Below, in pieces: positions 17,169-27,690 of a stretch of 64,000 bases of DNA; within the stretch, counting starts at the first letter, position 1; each line of letters opens with the position of its first letter. Origin of the DNA: Shinella zoogloeoides (GTDB lineage: Bacteria > Pseudomonadota > Alphaproteobacteria > Rhizobiales > Rhizobiaceae). The notes under the pieces were generated by a model. The model worked only from the letters and a program-made list of their open reading frames with translations. It was not told the DNA's origin and did not search any database. The translations under genes were made by a program, and so were the position numbers. The stretch spans positions 3,117,001-3,181,000 of the forward strand of contig NZ_CP086610.1 of assembly GCF_020883495.1 (NCBI RefSeq), given 5' to 3'.

Positions 17169-18437
17169 TCAGGCCAGCCAGTCCGGCACGGAGTCGAGAC
17201 CGATCAGGTCGTCGTAGGACAGCCGCGGGCGGATGACGTGGAACGCATCGCCGTTGACGAGCACTTCGGGCACAAGGAGGCGGCTGTTGTAGGTGCCGGC
17301 CTGCACCGCGCCATAGGCGCCGGCGGAGCCGACGGCGATGAGGTCGCCGGGCCTGGGCTGCGCCATCTCGCGATCCTGTGCAAGATAATCGCCGGTCTCG
17401 CAGACCGGGCCGACGACGTCGGCGCGGATGCGCGGGGCGTTGGCCGCCGAGATGACGACCGGCTGGATTTCGTGCCAGGCCTCATAGAGTGTCGGGCGGA
17501 TGAGATCGTTCATCGCCGCATCGACGATGACGAAGGTCTTCTCGCCGCCGTCCTTCACATAGAGGACTTCGGTGACGAGGATGCCGGCATTGCCGACGAT
17601 CAGCCGGCCCGGCTCGGTGACGATCTTGCAGTTCAGGCCCTTGAGCTGGTTCTTGACGATCTCGGCATAGGCGTCCGGCAGCGGCGGCGGCGTATTGTCC
17701 GTCTTGTAGGGGATACCGAGGCCCCCGCCGACATCGACGTGATCGATGGTGTGGCCGTCGGCGCGCAGCGTCTCGACGAGTTCGCGCAAGAGCCGGAAGG
17801 CATCGTCGAAGGGCTGCAGCTCGGTGATCTGGCTGCCGATATGCATGTCGATGCCGGTGACCTGGATGCCCGGCAGGCTCGCGGCGCGGGCATAGACGGC
17901 GCGCGCGCGCTCCCAGGAGATGCCGAACTTGTTTTCCTTCTTGCCCGTCGAGATCTTCGCATGGGTGCGGGCGTCGACGTCGGGATTGATGCGGAAGGAG
18001 ACGTGGGCGACCTTGCCGGCCTTCACCGCCCGGGCGTTCAGAACCTCGAGTTCCGGCTCGGATTCCACGTTGAAACAGTAGATGCCGGCGTCCAGCGCAA
18101 GGTCCATCTCGCGCGGCGTCTTGCCGACGCCGGAGAACATGATGCGCGAGGCGGGAACGCCGGCGGCCAGCGCCCGGCGCAGCTCCCCCTCGGAGACCAC
18201 GTCGATGCCCGCGCCGAGCCGGGCGAGCGTCTTCAGCACCGCCTGGTTGGAATTCGCCTTCATGGCGTAGCAGACCAGCGCATCCACGCCGTCGAAGGCC
18301 TTGGAGAACACCTTGTAATGGCGCTCCAGCGTGGCCGTCGAATAGACATAGAAGGGCGTGCCGACCGCCTTGGCGATTTCCGGAACCGGCACGTCCTCCG
18401 CGTGGAGAATGCCGTCGCGATGCTCGAAATGGTTCAC
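17169..18437 (-). CDS. lysA: Diaminopimelate decarboxylase
   Basis: This 422-residue PLP enzyme makes L-lysine from meso-diaminopimelate, the last step of the DAP pathway. The PLP lysine is in the motif VCYAMKANSN near residue 59. Further fold III landmarks are GAGIDVVSEGEL, HIGSQI, DVGGGLGIPY, EPGRLIVGNAG and the C-terminal CETGDYLA with the active-site Cys of the dimer partner. Length and order of motifs are standard for LysA. The small lipoprotein gene lptM lies 13 bases upstream on the same strand, as in many proteobacteria where lptM accompanies lysA or dapF. Confidence 0.96.
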   Translation of the reverse strand: MNHFEHRDGILHAEDVPVPEIAKAVGTPFYVYSTATLERHYKVFSKAFDGVDALVCYAMKANSNQAVLKTLARLGAGIDVVSEGELRRALAAGVPASRIMFSGVGKTPREMDLALDAGIYCFNVESEPELEVLNARAVKAGKVAHVSFRINPDVDARTHAKISTGKKENKFGISWERARAVYARAASLPGIQVTGIDMHIGSQITELQPFDDAFRLLRELVETLRADGHTIDHVDVGGGLGIPYKTDNTPPPLPDAYAEIVKNQLKGLNCKIVTEPGRLIVGNAGILVTEVLYVKDGGEKTFVIVDAAMNDLIRPTLYEAWHEIQPVVISAANAPRIRADVVGPVCETGDYLAQDREMAQPRPGDLIAVGSAGAYGAVQAGTYNSRLLVPEVLVNGDAFHVIRPRLSYDDLIGLDSVPDWLA

Positions 18438-18450
18438 GGGTTACCGTCCG

Positions 18451-18633
18451 TTAGAGAAGCGGGTCGAGGATGAAGCGCTTTTCTTCGATCTGCTCGACCT
18501 TCTTGCCGTTGATGGTCTTGTAGACCGGCTGGGGACCCGGCCGCTCAAGATCGCCCTTGCGCCCGCAGGCAGTCAGAACCGCTGCGGAAAGGCAGAGCAC
18601 GAGAGCCAGCCTGCCGGTATCGATGCGTGTCAT
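18451..18633 (-). CDS. lptM: Small lipoprotein LptM (YifL-like)
   Basis: This 60-residue protein has a signal peptide ending in the lipobox LTAC (Cys near residue 23), so it should be acylated and attached to the outer membrane. The mature part starts CGRKGDLERPGP, the signature CG.KG.L..P of the LptM/YifL family (PF13627). In E. coli LptM assists maturation of the LptD-LptE lipopolysaccharide translocon. Position next to lysA agrees with the family's usual context. The frame is open 42 codons further upstream, but that stretch is unconserved and overlaps the argH 3' end. Confidence 0.88.
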   Translation of the reverse strand: MTRIDTGRLALVLCLSAAVLTACGRKGDLERPGPQPVYKTINGKKVEQIEEKRFILDPLL

Positions 18634-18740
18634 GAAGCGTTCCCTGGAAATGCCGGTGTCGGGGGTGGGCACCATCCTTAGCGAATTCGCCCGCCCTTGT
18701 GCACCCTTAATCTCTATGGTGGGGCCTGAAAGCGTCGCGG

Positions 18741-20144
18741 TCAGTTCCGCTGACGCCACCAGGCGATCTGCCGGCGGACCTCCGACGGCGCGGTGCCGCC
18801 ATAGCTCCTGCGGCTGGCGACGGAGGCTTCCACCGTCAGCACGTTGAAGATATCGGCGGTGATCGCGGCATGGATCGCCTGCAGCTCTTCAAGCGACAGT
18901 TCCGCAAGGTCGCAGCCCTTGCTTTCGGCAAGCGCCACGGCGCGGCCGGTGACATGGTGGGCGTCGCGGAACGGCAGGCCCGCCTCGCGCACCAGCCAGT
19001 CCGCAAGGTCCGTCGCGGTGGAATAGCCCGAACCCGCCGCCGCCTTCATCCGGTCCGCGCGGATCGTCATGTCGCGCACCATGCCGGTCATCGCGGCGAT
19101 GGCCAGCTCCAGGCTCTCGGCCGCATCGAAGACCTGTTCCTTGTCTTCCTGCATGTCCTTGGAATAGGCGAGCGGCAGGCCCTTCATGACCGTCAGCAGC
19201 GCGATCAGCGAGCCGTTGATGCGGCCGGTCTTGGCGCGCACCAGTTCGGCGGCATCGGGGTTCTTCTTCTGCGGCATGATGGACGAGCCGGTCGAAAACG
19301 CATCCGACAGGCGGATGAAGCCGAACTGCGGCGTCGACCAGATGACGATCTCTTCCGCAAGGCGCGAGAGGTGAACGGAGGCGATGGCGGCGATGGAGAG
19401 GAACTCCAGCGCGAAGTCGCGGTCCGAGACCGTGTCGATGGAATTGCGGGTCGGCTCGCGGAAGCCGAGGGCCTTGGCCGTCATGTGCCGGTCGATATTG
19501 TAGCCGGTGCCGGCGAGCGCGGCGGCGCCGATCGGGCTTTCGTCGAGATGCTCGATCGCGTGGCGCACGCGCTGGCGGTCGCGGCCGAACATTTCCACAT
19601 AGGCCATGCAATGGTGGCCGAAGGTCACCGGCTGGGCCGTCTGGAGATGGGTGAAGCCGGGCATGACGGTCTCGGCATGCTCTTCCGCACGGTCGAGGAA
19701 GGCGGATATCAGCGCCGTCAGCATCTTCTCGGTCTTCTGCAGCTCTTCCTTGACCCAGAGGCGGAAGTCGAGCGCCACCTGGTCGTTGCGCGAGCGGGCG
19801 GTGTGCAGGCGTCCGGCGGCGGGGCCGATCAGGCTCGCCAGCCGCGCCTCGACATTCATGTGAATGTCTTCCAGCTTGCGGGAGAACTCGAACGTGCCGG
19901 CTTCGATCTCTGACAGGATCGTGTCGAGACCGTGAACGATCTTTTCCTTATCGTCGGCGGAAATGATGCCCTGATGGGCAAGCATCTCGGCATGCGCCTT
20001 TGAGCCGCGGATGTCCTGGGCGTAAAGCTTCTTGTCGAAGCCGATGGAGGCATTTATCTCCTCCATGATCGCATCCGGTCCCGAGGCGAAGCGGCCGCCC
20101 CACATCTGGTTCGAGGATTTCGTCTCGGAAGTGCCGTCTGCCAT
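18741..20144 (-). CDS. argH: Argininosuccinate lyase
   Basis: This 467-residue enzyme of the fumarase/aspartase superfamily splits argininosuccinate into arginine and fumarate, the final step of arginine synthesis. Recognisable segments are [21 protein letters not shown] at the N-terminus, [17 protein letters not shown] with the substrate-binding residues, [18 protein letters not shown] with the catalytic His, and the superfamily signature [12 protein letters not shown] with the catalytic Ser loop. Length matches the family. It reads divergently from tlpA (36 bases between starts). Confidence 0.97.
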   Translation of the reverse strand: MADGTSETKSSNQMWGGRFASGPDAIMEEINASIGFDKKLYAQDIRGSKAHAEMLAHQGIISADDKEKIVHGLDTILSEIEAGTFEFSRKLEDIHMNVEARLASLIGPAAGRLHTARSRNDQVALDFRLWVKEELQKTEKMLTALISAFLDRAEEHAETVMPGFTHLQTAQPVTFGHHCMAYVEMFGRDRQRVRHAIEHLDESPIGAAALAGTGYNIDRHMTAKALGFREPTRNSIDTVSDRDFALEFLSIAAIASVHLSRLAEEIVIWSTPQFGFIRLSDAFSTGSSIMPQKKNPDAAELVRAKTGRINGSLIALLTVMKGLPLAYSKDMQEDKEQVFDAAESLELAIAAMTGMVRDMTIRADRMKAAAGSGYSTATDLADWLVREAGLPFRDAHHVTGRAVALAESKGCDLAELSLEELQAIHAAITADIFNVLTVEASVASRRSYGGTAPSEVRRQIAWWRQRN

Positions 20145-20179
20145 GGGTGCCTGCCTGGAAAAGAGTCCTGGAGAATGAA

Positions 20180-20854
20180 ATGTCAGTGAAGAAGAAACTC
20201 GGCCTGCCCGCAGGAAAGCTCATCGCCATCGCCGGGCTTGCCGGACTTCTCGCCGGTGGTGCTGCGATATACGTGAAGGAAAGCCTGTCTGGCAATGGCG
20301 CGGTAGCCTCCGTCGATCCCGCCGCCTGCGCGCTCGCCGCCGAACGGGCCGCCGCGATCACGCCTTTCTCCAAGGGACAGGTCGCCGCCATGCGCACCGT
20401 CGACGAACACCGGCCCCTGCCCGACCTCACCTTCAACGGGCCGGACGGCAAGGCGCGGACCATCGCAGACTTTGCCGGCCGCACGCTGCTGGTCAATCTC
20501 TGGGCGACCTGGTGCGTGCCCTGCCGCGAGGAAATGCCGGCGCTCAACGCGCTTCAGAAAACCCTCGGCAGCGACAGGTTCGAGGTGGTGGCGATCAACA
20601 TCGACACCGGCGACGACGAGAAGCCGAAGGCTTTCCTCGACGAGACCGGCGTACACGACCTCGCCTTCTACCGCGACGCCTCGATGGGCGTCTTCAACAC
20701 GCTGAAGAAGGAAGGCCTCGCCTTCGGCCTGCCCGTCACGCTGCTGATGGACGAGAAGGGCTGCCTGATCTCCGCCATGAACGGCCCTGCCGCCTGGGAC
20801 AGCGAAGACGCCAAGGCGCTGATCAACGCCGCGCTGGCGGCGCCGAAGACCTGA
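20180..20854 (+). CDS. tlpA: TlpA-like membrane-anchored thiol:disulfide oxidoreductase
   Basis: This 224-residue protein has an N-terminal membrane anchor (about residues 11-31) and a periplasmic thioredoxin-fold domain (AhpC-TSA/Redoxin type). The active site is WATWCVPC, followed by REEMPALN. TlpA-family proteins reduce periplasmic disulfides, for example in cytochrome c or cytochrome oxidase maturation. No ccm genes are nearby, so the client is unknown. I chose the ATG at 20180, preceded by CTGGAG, over an upstream in-frame TTG-type start at 20147 that lies in the argH promoter. Its stop is four bases before the convergent cysA stop. Confidence 0.9.
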   Translation: MSVKKKLGLPAGKLIAIAGLAGLLAGGAAIYVKESLSGNGAVASVDPAACALAAERAAAITPFSKGQVAAMRTVDEHRPLPDLTFNGPDGKARTIADFAGRTLLVNLWATWCVPCREEMPALNALQKTLGSDRFEVVAINIDTGDDEKPKAFLDETGVHDLAFYRDASMGVFNTLKKEGLAFGLPVTLLMDEKGCLISAMNGPAAWDSEDAKALINAALAAPKT

Positions 20855-20858
20855 GGGA

Positions 20859-21881
20859 TCATGCCGCCGCGTAGACACGCGGCCGGCGGATATCGATGAA
20901 ACCCGCCTCGCCCTTGGTATGCGGGAATTCCGGCGCGGTGTCGAACTCCACCGGCTGGCCGCTGCCGGTCAGCGCCAGCACGCGGCGCGAATCCGGCCGG
21001 TCGATGACACGCACGATCTTCGCCGCGATGCCTTGGCCGTCTTCGCGCCAGGTGACGTCCGCCGGACGGAAGAGGATTTGCCCCCCGCCATCGGCAACGC
21101 CATCGGCCTCGAAGGCGACGTCGTCGACATAGGCCCTGCCGCCGCGGATATCCGCATCGAGCCGGTTGGCGTCGCCCAGAAAGTTCATCACGAAGGCGTC
21201 GGCCGGGTTGCGGCACACGGCCTCGGGCGTGCCCTCCTGCACGATCCGGCCCTTGTTGAGGATGACGACGCGGTCGGCAAGGTCCAGCGCCTCTTCCTGA
21301 TCATGCGTGACGAAAAGCGTGGTGATGCCGAGTTCGTCGTGAATCTTGCGCAGCCAGCGGCGCAGGTCCCGCCGCACATTGGCGTCGAGCGCGCCGAAGG
21401 GCTCGTCGAGCAGCAGCACGCGCGGATCGACGGCAAGCGCCCGGGCGAGCGCCACGCGCTGGCGCTGGCCGCCGGAAATCTGGCCGGGGAAGCGACCCCT
21501 GAGACCGCCGAGCTGCACGAGGTCGAGCAGTTCCCCGACGCGCTCGGCAATCGCCTGCGGCGTGCGCCTGACCTTGGAAACCTTCATGCCGAAAGCGATG
21601 TTCTCGCCCACCGTCATATGCGGGAAGAGCGCATAGTGCTGGAAGACGAAGCCGACGCCGCGCTCGCGCACGGGAATGTCGGTCGCGTTCTCATCGCCGA
21701 AATAGATCACGCCGGCATCGGCATATTCGAGCCCGGCGACCATGCGCAGGATCGTCGTCTTGCCGGAGCCGGAGGGGCCGAGCAGCGCGACCAGCTCGCC
21801 GCTCTCGATATCGAGCGAGACGCCGTGCACGGCGCGGAAGGTCTCGAACTCCTTGACCACATTGGTAAGACGGATCTTCAC
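20859..21881 (-). CDS. cysA: Sulfate/thiosulfate ABC transporter ATP-binding protein
   Basis: This 340-residue ATPase powers sulfate uptake with CysT, CysW and Sbp. Motifs: Walker [11 protein letters not shown]-loop [13 protein letters not shown], signature SGGQRQR, Walker [12 protein letters not shown], and H-loop [10 protein letters not shown]-terminal regulatory domain (TOBE-like) follows from about residue 240, with [11 protein letters not shown]. The start is a GTG whose codon overlaps the cysW stop (GTGA), showing tight coupling; the open frame further upstream lies inside cysW and is not used. It is last gene of the sbp-cysT-cysW-cysA operon. Confidence 0.95.
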   Translation of the reverse strand: MKIRLTNVVKEFETFRAVHGVSLDIESGELVALLGPSGSGKTTILRMVAGLEYADAGVIYFGDENATDIPVRERGVGFVFQHYALFPHMTVGENIAFGMKVSKVRRTPQAIAERVGELLDLVQLGGLRGRFPGQISGGQRQRVALARALAVDPRVLLLDEPFGALDANVRRDLRRWLRKIHDELGITTLFVTHDQEEALDLADRVVILNKGRIVQEGTPEAVCRNPADAFVMNFLGDANRLDADIRGGRAYVDDVAFEADGVADGGGQILFRPADVTWREDGQGIAAKIVRVIDRPDSRRVLALTGSGQPVEFDTAPEFPHTKGEAGFIDIRRPRVYAAA

Positions 21882-22774
21882 GGTTTGACCTCCGGCGTGA
21901 TGCTGTCGGCCCCTGCAAGGGCGGTCGGGCGCTGCACGCGGCCCGCGCCCTGCCGCTCCAGCGCCACCTTGGCGACGAGCGTGACGATGGCGAGACCCGC
22001 GAGAATGGATGCGGCGGCAAAGGAGCCGGCCGCGTTGTAATCGTGATAGAGCAGCTCGATATGCAGCGGCAGCGTATTCGTCTGGCCGCGGATATTGCCG
22101 GAAACGACCGAGACCGCACCGAACTCGCCCATCACGCGCGAATTGCACAGCACGACGCCGTAGAGCAGCGCCCATTTGATGTTCGGCAGCGTGACCGAGA
22201 AGAAGGTGCGCCAGCCGCTCGCCCCGAGCGAGGTCGCCGCCTCTTCCAGATCGCGGCCCTGCGCCTGCATCAGCGGGATCAGTTCGCGCGCGACGAAGGG
22301 CGCGGTCACGAACATGCTGGCGAGCACGATGCCCGGCAGGGCGAAGAGAATCTTGATCCCGGCCGCTTCGAGAGCGGGGCCGAACAATCCCTGCAGGCCG
22401 AAGACGAAGAGATAGGAAACGCCCGCGACGATGGGCGAGACGGAGAAGGGCAGCTCGATGATGACGGTGAGCAGCCGCTTGCCCGGAAAATCGTGTTTGG
22501 TGATCGCCCAGGCCGCCGCGACGCCGAAGGCGGTGTTGATCGGCACGGCGATGAGCGCCGTGATCACCGTCAGCAGGATGGCGTGGCGCGTATCGGGATC
22601 GGCGATGGACGCCCCGAAATAGGCGATGCCGCGCGAAAACGCCTCGACGGCGATGACGGCGAGCGGCGCGACGATCATCAACCCGACGAGCAGCAGCACG
22701 ATGGCGAGCAGGGAGCGGCGGAAGAGCGGATTGTCGCCGACGCGCGGTGGCTTGCCTTTTCCATGATGCGCCAT
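21878..22774 (-). CDS. cysW: Sulfate ABC transporter permease CysW
   Basis: This 298-residue inner-membrane permease has six hydrophobic segments and the BPD_transp_1 loop [30 protein letters not shown], which docks the ATPase. The subfamily motif [21 protein letters not shown] is diagnostic for CysW-type sulfate permeases. It pairs with CysT to form the channel. Only two bases separate it from cysT, and it overlaps cysA by four bases. Confidence 0.95.
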   Translation of the reverse strand: MAHHGKGKPPRVGDNPLFRRSLLAIVLLLVGLMIVAPLAVIAVEAFSRGIAYFGASIADPDTRHAILLTVITALIAVPINTAFGVAAAWAITKHDFPGKRLLTVIIELPFSVSPIVAGVSYLFVFGLQGLFGPALEAAGIKILFALPGIVLASMFVTAPFVARELIPLMQAQGRDLEEAATSLGASGWRTFFSVTLPNIKWALLYGVVLCNSRVMGEFGAVSVVSGNIRGQTNTLPLHIELLYHDYNAAGSFAAASILAGLAIVTLVAKVALERQGAGRVQRPTALAGADSITPEVKP

Positions 22775-22776
22775 GG

Positions 22777-23679
22777 TCAGCCCCTCGCCGTATAGCGCAG
22801 GGCGCGGGCCTGCATGAGATTGGTGATCGCCAGCATGACGAAGGCCGTCAGCAGCATGACGGAGGCGATGGCCGCCGAGGCGGGATAATCGTATTCCTCC
22901 AGCCGGATGAAGGCGAGCAGCGCCGTGATCTCCGTCGAGAACGGCTGGTTGGCGGCGATGAAGATGATCGCGCCGAACTCACCGAGGCTGCGCGCGAAGG
23001 AGAGCGAGACGCCGGCGAGGATCGCGGGCGTCAGGAGCGGCAGGATGACGCCGGTGAAGATCGAAAGATCGCTGGCGCCGAGCGTCTGCCCCGCCTCCTC
23101 GAGCGCCGGATCGAGTTCCTCCAGCACCGGCTGAACCGTTCGCACGATGAAGGGCAGGCTGGTGAAGCTCATCGCAACGATGATGCCGAGCGGCGTATAG
23201 GCGACCTTGATGCCGAGATGGGAAAGCGGGCCGCCGAACCAGCCGTTCGTGGCGAACAGCGTGGTGAGCGCGATGCCCGCGACGGCCGTCGGCAGCGCGA
23301 AGGGCAGATCCACCAGCGCATCGACCAGCCGGCGGCCCGGGAAGCGGTAGCGCACCAGCACCCAGGCGAGCGCCATGCCAAAGAGAAGATTGAAGACAGT
23401 CGCCGCCAGCGCGCAGAGCACCGTCACCCGGTAGCTGGCGAAGGCGCGGTCGGATGAGACGATGCGCAAGTAATCGGCCGGCCCCAGGCTCGCCGCCTTG
23501 AAGATGAGCGCCGCCAGCGGCAGCACCACGATGACGGCGACATAGACGAGGGTTATGCCGAGCGCGAGCGGCAGGCCCGGCAGCACGCGCCGCCTCACGG
23601 CCCGTCCGGCCTTCTGCTCCACCGCGGCCCTCTTGCCGGCCGCGGCGGCGATATCGCGGGACGTATCAACGGCTGCCAT
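22777..23679 (-). CDS. cysT: Sulfate ABC transporter permease CysT
   Basis: This ~300-residue permease has six membrane segments after a cytoplasmic N-terminus, the EAA-type loop [28 protein letters not shown], and the CysT motif [16 protein letters not shown]. With CysW it forms the sulfate channel. I chose MAAVDTSRD as start, giving a 14-base overlap with the sbp 3' end; a longer frame begins 26 codons earlier within sbp. Neighbouring genes and motif set leave little doubt. Confidence 0.93.
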   Translation of the reverse strand: MAAVDTSRDIAAAAGKRAAVEQKAGRAVRRRVLPGLPLALGITLVYVAVIVVLPLAALIFKAASLGPADYLRIVSSDRAFASYRVTVLCALAATVFNLLFGMALAWVLVRYRFPGRRLVDALVDLPFALPTAVAGIALTTLFATNGWFGGPLSHLGIKVAYTPLGIIVAMSFTSLPFIVRTVQPVLEELDPALEEAGQTLGASDLSIFTGVILPLLTPAILAGVSLSFARSLGEFGAIIFIAANQPFSTEITALLAFIRLEEYDYPASAAIASVMLLTAFVMLAITNLMQARALRYTARG

Positions 23680-24649
23680 AGATCTTGTCGAGCTTGCCGC
23701 CTTCGGCGAAGTGTTCCGCGGTGACCTGCTTCCAGCCGCCGAAGACATCGTCGACATTCACGAGGCGGATTTCCGGGAACTGGCCCTTGAACTCGGCGGC
23801 GACCTTCTCGTCGAGGACGCGGTGACCGAACTCGGCGGCGATCTTCTGGCCTTCCGGCCCATAGAGGAAATCGAGATAGGACTTTGCCAGGTCACGGCTG
23901 CCCTTGGCGTCCGCCACCTTGTCGACGACGGCAACCGGGAATTCGGCGAGCAGCGAGACGGAGGGCACGACGCTCTGGAACTTGTCCTCGCCGTACTGCT
24001 TGGCGATCGACTTGGTTTCGGCCTCGAAGGTGATGATGACGTCGCCGATCTCGCGCTCGACGAAGGTCGTCGTCGCCGCGCGGCCGCCCGTGTCGAAGAC
24101 CGGAACGTTGTCGAAGATCTTGGTGACGAACTCCTCGACCTTCACCGGATCGTTGTTGAAGGCTTCCTTGGCATAGGCCGTGGCGGCGAGATAGGTGTAG
24201 CGCGCATTGCCGGAGGTCTTCGGGTTCGGGAAGATCACCTTCACATCGTCGCGGGCAAGGTCGGACCAGTCCTTGATGTTCTTCGGATTGCCGGCGCGCA
24301 CGAGGAAGGACGGGAAGGAATAGAAGGGCGAGGCGTTGTTCGGGAACTTCTTCTGCCAGTCTTCCGCGACGAAGCCGTTCTTCACGAGGAAGTCGATATC
24401 CGTCACCTGATTGAAGGTCACCACATCGGCCTCGAGGCCTTCGACGATGGCGCGCGCCTGCTTGGACGTGCCGCCATGCGACTGGTCGATGGTGACGCCC
24501 GGATGGGCCTTCACGAAGGCTTCGTTCTCGGCGGCAAAAAGCTCGCGCGCCACGTCATAGGAAGCGTTCAGCAGCTTGTCGGCGGCCTGTGCGGTGAACG
24601 GAGCGGCAAAGCCGAGAAGGGCGACGCCGAGAAGCAGCAAACGTTTCAT
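23666..24649 (-). CDS. sbp: Sulfate-binding periplasmic protein
   Basis: This 327-residue protein begins with a clear Sec signal (MKRLLLLGVALLGFAAPFTAQA, cut before ADK) and has no lipobox. The mature protein shows sulfate-binding family landmarks: LLNASYDVARELFA, SHGGTSKQARAIVEGLEADVVT, and FPNPKTSGNARYTYLAA, which line the oxyanion site. It captures sulfate (possibly thiosulfate) and delivers it to CysT-CysW. It is the first gene of the four-gene operon; codons upstream of the chosen ATG lack conservation. Confidence 0.95.
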   Translation of the reverse strand: MKRLLLLGVALLGFAAPFTAQAADKLLNASYDVARELFAAENEAFVKAHPGVTIDQSHGGTSKQARAIVEGLEADVVTFNQVTDIDFLVKNGFVAEDWQKKFPNNASPFYSFPSFLVRAGNPKNIKDWSDLARDDVKVIFPNPKTSGNARYTYLAATAYAKEAFNNDPVKVEEFVTKIFDNVPVFDTGGRAATTTFVEREIGDVIITFEAETKSIAKQYGEDKFQSVVPSVSLLAEFPVAVVDKVADAKGSRDLAKSYLDFLYGPEGQKIAAEFGHRVLDEKVAAEFKGQFPEIRLVNVDDVFGGWKQVTAEHFAEGGKLDKIYGSR

Positions 24650-24786
24650 CTGAAAACCCCAATGCAGAACAATTGAGGCAGACAATAACGGCGGGCCAAT
24701 CGGCATCCGAGGCATGGCCTGTCATAGCTTCGATGACAGGCGGAACATTTTTCCCCGAAAGGGAAAGTTCGCGGATTCTCCGCCCG

Positions 24787-25659
24787 TCAGCGGGTGGGAA
24801 CCGGAACCTCGCCGCGATAGTCGTAGAAGCCGCGGCCCGACTTGCGGCCGAGCCAGCCGGCCTCGACATATTTCACCAGCAGCGGGCAGGGACGGTACTT
24901 GGAATCGGCCAGCCCGTCATGCAGCACCTGCATGATCGAAAGGCAGGTATCGAGACCGATGAAGTCGGCAAGCTGCAATGGCCCCATCGGATGGTTCGCG
25001 CCGAGCTTCATGGCCGTGTCGATGGCTTCCACCGAGCCGACGCCTTCATAAAGCGTATAGATCGCCTCGTTGATCATCGGCAGCAGGATGCGGTTGACGA
25101 TGAAGGCCGGGAAATCTTCGGCGACCGTGATCGTCTTGTCGAGGCTGGTGACGAAGGCCTTGGCGGCGGCGAAGGTCACTTCCTCGGTTGCGATGCCGCG
25201 CACCAGCTCCACCAGCTTCATCACCGGAACCGGGTTCATGAAGTGGATGCCCATGAAGCGCTCCGGCCGGTCGGTGGCGGAGGCTAGGCGGGTGATCGAC
25301 AGCGAGGAGGTGTTGGTGGCGAGGATCGCCTCCGGCTTCAGCACGGCACAGACCTGACCGTAGATCTTGCGCTTGACGGTCTCGTCCTCCGTCGCGGCCT
25401 CGATGACGAGGTCGGCGTCGGAAAGGTCGTTGATGTCGGACGAGCCCTTGATCAGCGCGAGCGCCTTCTTGCGGTCCTCGTCGGACATTTTCCCGGAAGA
25501 GACCTGACGGGCGAGGTTGCCGTTGATCGTGGCGAGGCCGGTTTCGGCGCGCTCGGCCGACAGGTCGTAGATATGGACCTTGTAGCCGGCCATGGCCGCG
25601 ACATGCGCGATCCCGCACCCCATCTGGCCCGCACCCACAATACCGACATTCTTGATCAT
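24787..25659 (-). CDS. 3-hydroxybutyryl-CoA dehydrogenase
   Basis: This 290-residue enzyme oxidises L-3-hydroxybutyryl-CoA with NAD(P). The dinucleotide motif GIVGAGQMGCGIAHVAAMAGY is at residues 5-25, ATNTSSLSI holds an active-site Ser, and the signature HFMNPVPVMKLVELVRG carries the catalytic His. The C-terminal helical domain includes DFPAFIVNRILLPMINEAIYTLYEGVGS. I chose MIKNVG as start; 15 extra upstream codons are not conserved. It lies downstream of etfB-etfA on the same strand, a link seen in fatty acid and polyhydroxybutyrate metabolism, but a strong terminator separates them. Confidence 0.93.
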   Translation of the reverse strand: MIKNVGIVGAGQMGCGIAHVAAMAGYKVHIYDLSAERAETGLATINGNLARQVSSGKMSDEDRKKALALIKGSSDINDLSDADLVIEAATEDETVKRKIYGQVCAVLKPEAILATNTSSLSITRLASATDRPERFMGIHFMNPVPVMKLVELVRGIATEEVTFAAAKAFVTSLDKTITVAEDFPAFIVNRILLPMINEAIYTLYEGVGSVEAIDTAMKLGANHPMGPLQLADFIGLDTCLSIMQVLHDGLADSKYRPCPLLVKYVEAGWLGRKSGRGFYDYRGEVPVPTR

Positions 25660-25703
25660 AGCGCTTGTCGCCTCGTTGTTCGGTCCGCGCCCGCGCGCGG
25701 GCA

Positions 25704-25736
25704 AAAAAACACCGGGCCGGTCAAGCCGGCCCGGTG
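25704..25736 (-). terminator. Rho-independent terminator after etfA
   Basis: The arms CACCGGGCCGG and CCGGCCCGGTG pair fully around a 5-base loop, and on the minus strand the stem is followed by a run of seven Ts. It lies 70 bases past the etfA stop and just ahead of the 3-hydroxybutyryl-CoA dehydrogenase gene. Confidence 0.9.
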
Positions 25737-25805
25737 AATTGATAAAGGGACGCGACGCATATTTCCAGTGAAATCATCGTCGCAAAGCCCGGCCGGAAAG
25801 CCGGA

Positions 25806-26735
25806 TCAGAGAGCCTTCTGAAGCTCCGGGAGGATTTCGAAGAGATCGCCGACGAGGCCGTAGTCCGCGACCTGGAAGATCGGTGCTTCCTCGTCCTTGT
25901 TGATCGCCACGATCACCTTGCTGTCCTTCATGCCGGCAAGATGCTGGATCGCACCCGAGATGCCGCAGGCGATGTAGAGCTGCGGCGCGACCACCTTGCC
26001 GGTCTGGCCGACCTGCCAGTCGTTCGGCGCGTAGCCCGCATCGACGGCAGCGCGGGATGCGCCGACGGCAGCACCGAGCTTGTCGGCGACCGGAAGGATC
26101 ACTTCCTGGAACTTTTCAGACGAACCAAGCGCGCGGCCGCCCGAGATGATGATCTTGGCCGAGGTCAGTTCCGGACGATCCGACGAGGACAGTGCGTCCT
26201 TGACGTGGGTGGAAAGGCCCGGGTTCGCAGCGGCCGAGATGGTCTCGACCTGCGCGCTACCGCCCTCGTCTGCTGCGGCGAAGGACGCCGTGCGAACGGT
26301 GATCACCTTCTTGGCGTCCGTGGACTGAACCGTCTGAATGGCATTGCCCGCATAGATCGGACGCTTGAACGTGTCGGCCGAGACGACCTCGACGATTTCC
26401 GAAACCTGCGCGACATCGAGCAGGGCGGCGACGCGCGGCAGCACGTTCTTGCCCACCGAGGTCGCGGCCGAGACGATGGCGTCATAGTTGCCGGCGAGCG
26501 ACACGATGAGCGCGGCCAGCGGCTCTGCAAGGTTGTTGGCAAGGCTTGCGTCGTCGGCGAGCAGGACCTTCGTCACGCCCGAGAGCTTGGCAGCCTGTTC
26601 GGCCGCGGCCTTGGCATTGCTGCCGGCGACGAGCACATGCACGTCGGAGCCGATCTTCGCCGCTGCCGTCAGCGCCTTGGCGGTCTGGTCGGAAAGGTGT
26701 GCGTTGTCGTGATCTGCCAGAAGAAGAATGGCCAT
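25806..26735 (-). CDS. etfA: Electron transfer flavoprotein alpha subunit
   Basis: This 309-residue protein is the FAD-carrying ETF subunit. The C-terminal FAD domain is clear: [49 protein letters not shown], then [34 protein letters not shown], then [16 protein letters not shown]. The N-terminal domain starts [14 protein letters not shown] passes electrons from acyl-CoA and other dehydrogenases to ETF:ubiquinone oxidoreductase. It follows etfB by 22 bases. Confidence 0.97.
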   Translation of the reverse strand: MAILLLADHDNAHLSDQTAKALTAAAKIGSDVHVLVAGSNAKAAAEQAAKLSGVTKVLLADDASLANNLAEPLAALIVSLAGNYDAIVSAATSVGKNVLPRVAALLDVAQVSEIVEVVSADTFKRPIYAGNAIQTVQSTDAKKVITVRTASFAAADEGGSAQVETISAAANPGLSTHVKDALSSSDRPELTSAKIIISGGRALGSSEKFQEVILPVADKLGAAVGASRAAVDAGYAPNDWQVGQTGKVVAPQLYIACGISGAIQHLAGMKDSKVIVAINKDEEAPIFQVADYGLVGDLFEILPELQKAL

Positions 26736-26757
26736 TGTCGTGTTCTCCCTTTCCTGC

Positions 26758-27507
26758 TTACAGCACGCCGGCTTCGGTCTTGAGCTTTTCGACCAGCTCG
26801 GCGACCGACTTGACCTTGACGCCGGCCTTGCGGCCCGACGGTTCCTCGGTCTTCAGCACCTTCAGGCGCGGGGCGGTGTCGACGCCGAAATCGGCCGGCG
26901 ACTTCTTGTCGAGCGGCTTCTTCTTCGCCTTCATGATGTTCGGCAGCGAGGCATAACGCGGCTCGTTGAGGCGAAGGTCGGTGGTGACGACCGCCGGGAG
27001 CTTCACGTCGATGGTCTGCAGGCCGCCGTCGACTTCGCGGGTGACCTGAGCCGAACCGTTGCCGATCTCGACCTTGGAGGCGAACGTCGCCTGCGCCCAG
27101 CCGAGCAGGGCCGACAGCATCTGGCCGGTCTGGTTCGAATCGTCGTCGATGGCCTGCTTGCCGACGATGACGAGGCCGGGCTGTTCGGCTTCGGCCACGC
27201 CCTTGAGGATCTTGGCGACGGCCAGCGGCTCGACGGCGTCTTCCGTCTCGACCAGAACGGCGCGGTCGGCGCCCATGGCGAGCGCGGTGCGCAGCGTTTC
27301 CTCGGCCTTGGCCGGGCCGATGGAGACCACGACCACTTCCTCGGCCTTGCCCGCTTCCTTCAGACGCAGCGCCTCTTCGACCGAAATCTCGTCGAACGGG
27401 TTCATCGACATCTTAACATTGGCAAGCTCGACACCCGAGCCGTCCGCCTTGACGCGGATCTTCACGTTGTAATCAACGACCCGCTTGACTGGGACCAAGA
27501 TCTTCAT
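26758..27507 (-). CDS. etfB: Electron transfer flavoprotein beta subunit
   Basis: This 249-residue protein is the AMP-binding ETF subunit. It opens [20 protein letters not shown] and contains [36 protein letters not shown], and the ETF beta signature around [41 protein letters not shown], which contacts the flavin and partner dehydrogenases. It is the first gene of the etfB-etfA pair; the upstream 180 bases should hold the promoter. Confidence 0.97.
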   Translation of the reverse strand: MKILVPVKRVVDYNVKIRVKADGSGVELANVKMSMNPFDEISVEEALRLKEAGKAEEVVVVSIGPAKAEETLRTALAMGADRAVLVETEDAVEPLAVAKILKGVAEAEQPGLVIVGKQAIDDDSNQTGQMLSALLGWAQATFASKVEIGNGSAQVTREVDGGLQTIDVKLPAVVTTDLRLNEPRYASLPNIMKAKKKPLDKKSPADFGVDTAPRLKVLKTEEPSGRKAGVKVKSVAELVEKLKTEAGVL

Positions 27508-27690
27508 GGCTTCCTTCCTTCAAATGCCCGCGAGGGAAAATGCGCCTTTCAGGGGCGGCCTGATTGTCGGTTGGCGACATCGATACGCGTTTTTTTCCCA
27601 ATTACAATGCGTCACAGGCCCTCCCCCGTGAAAACGGAGGGTTTATAAATTACCTTTACGTTCACGTCAATTTACTCTTTGCGACACGGG

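Noticed and set aside
14473..17217. A 914-codon plus-strand frame opposite the DUF4175 gene
   Set aside because: It is the mirror of a GC-rich gene with biased third positions, composed of Leu/Ala/Arg/His without domains.
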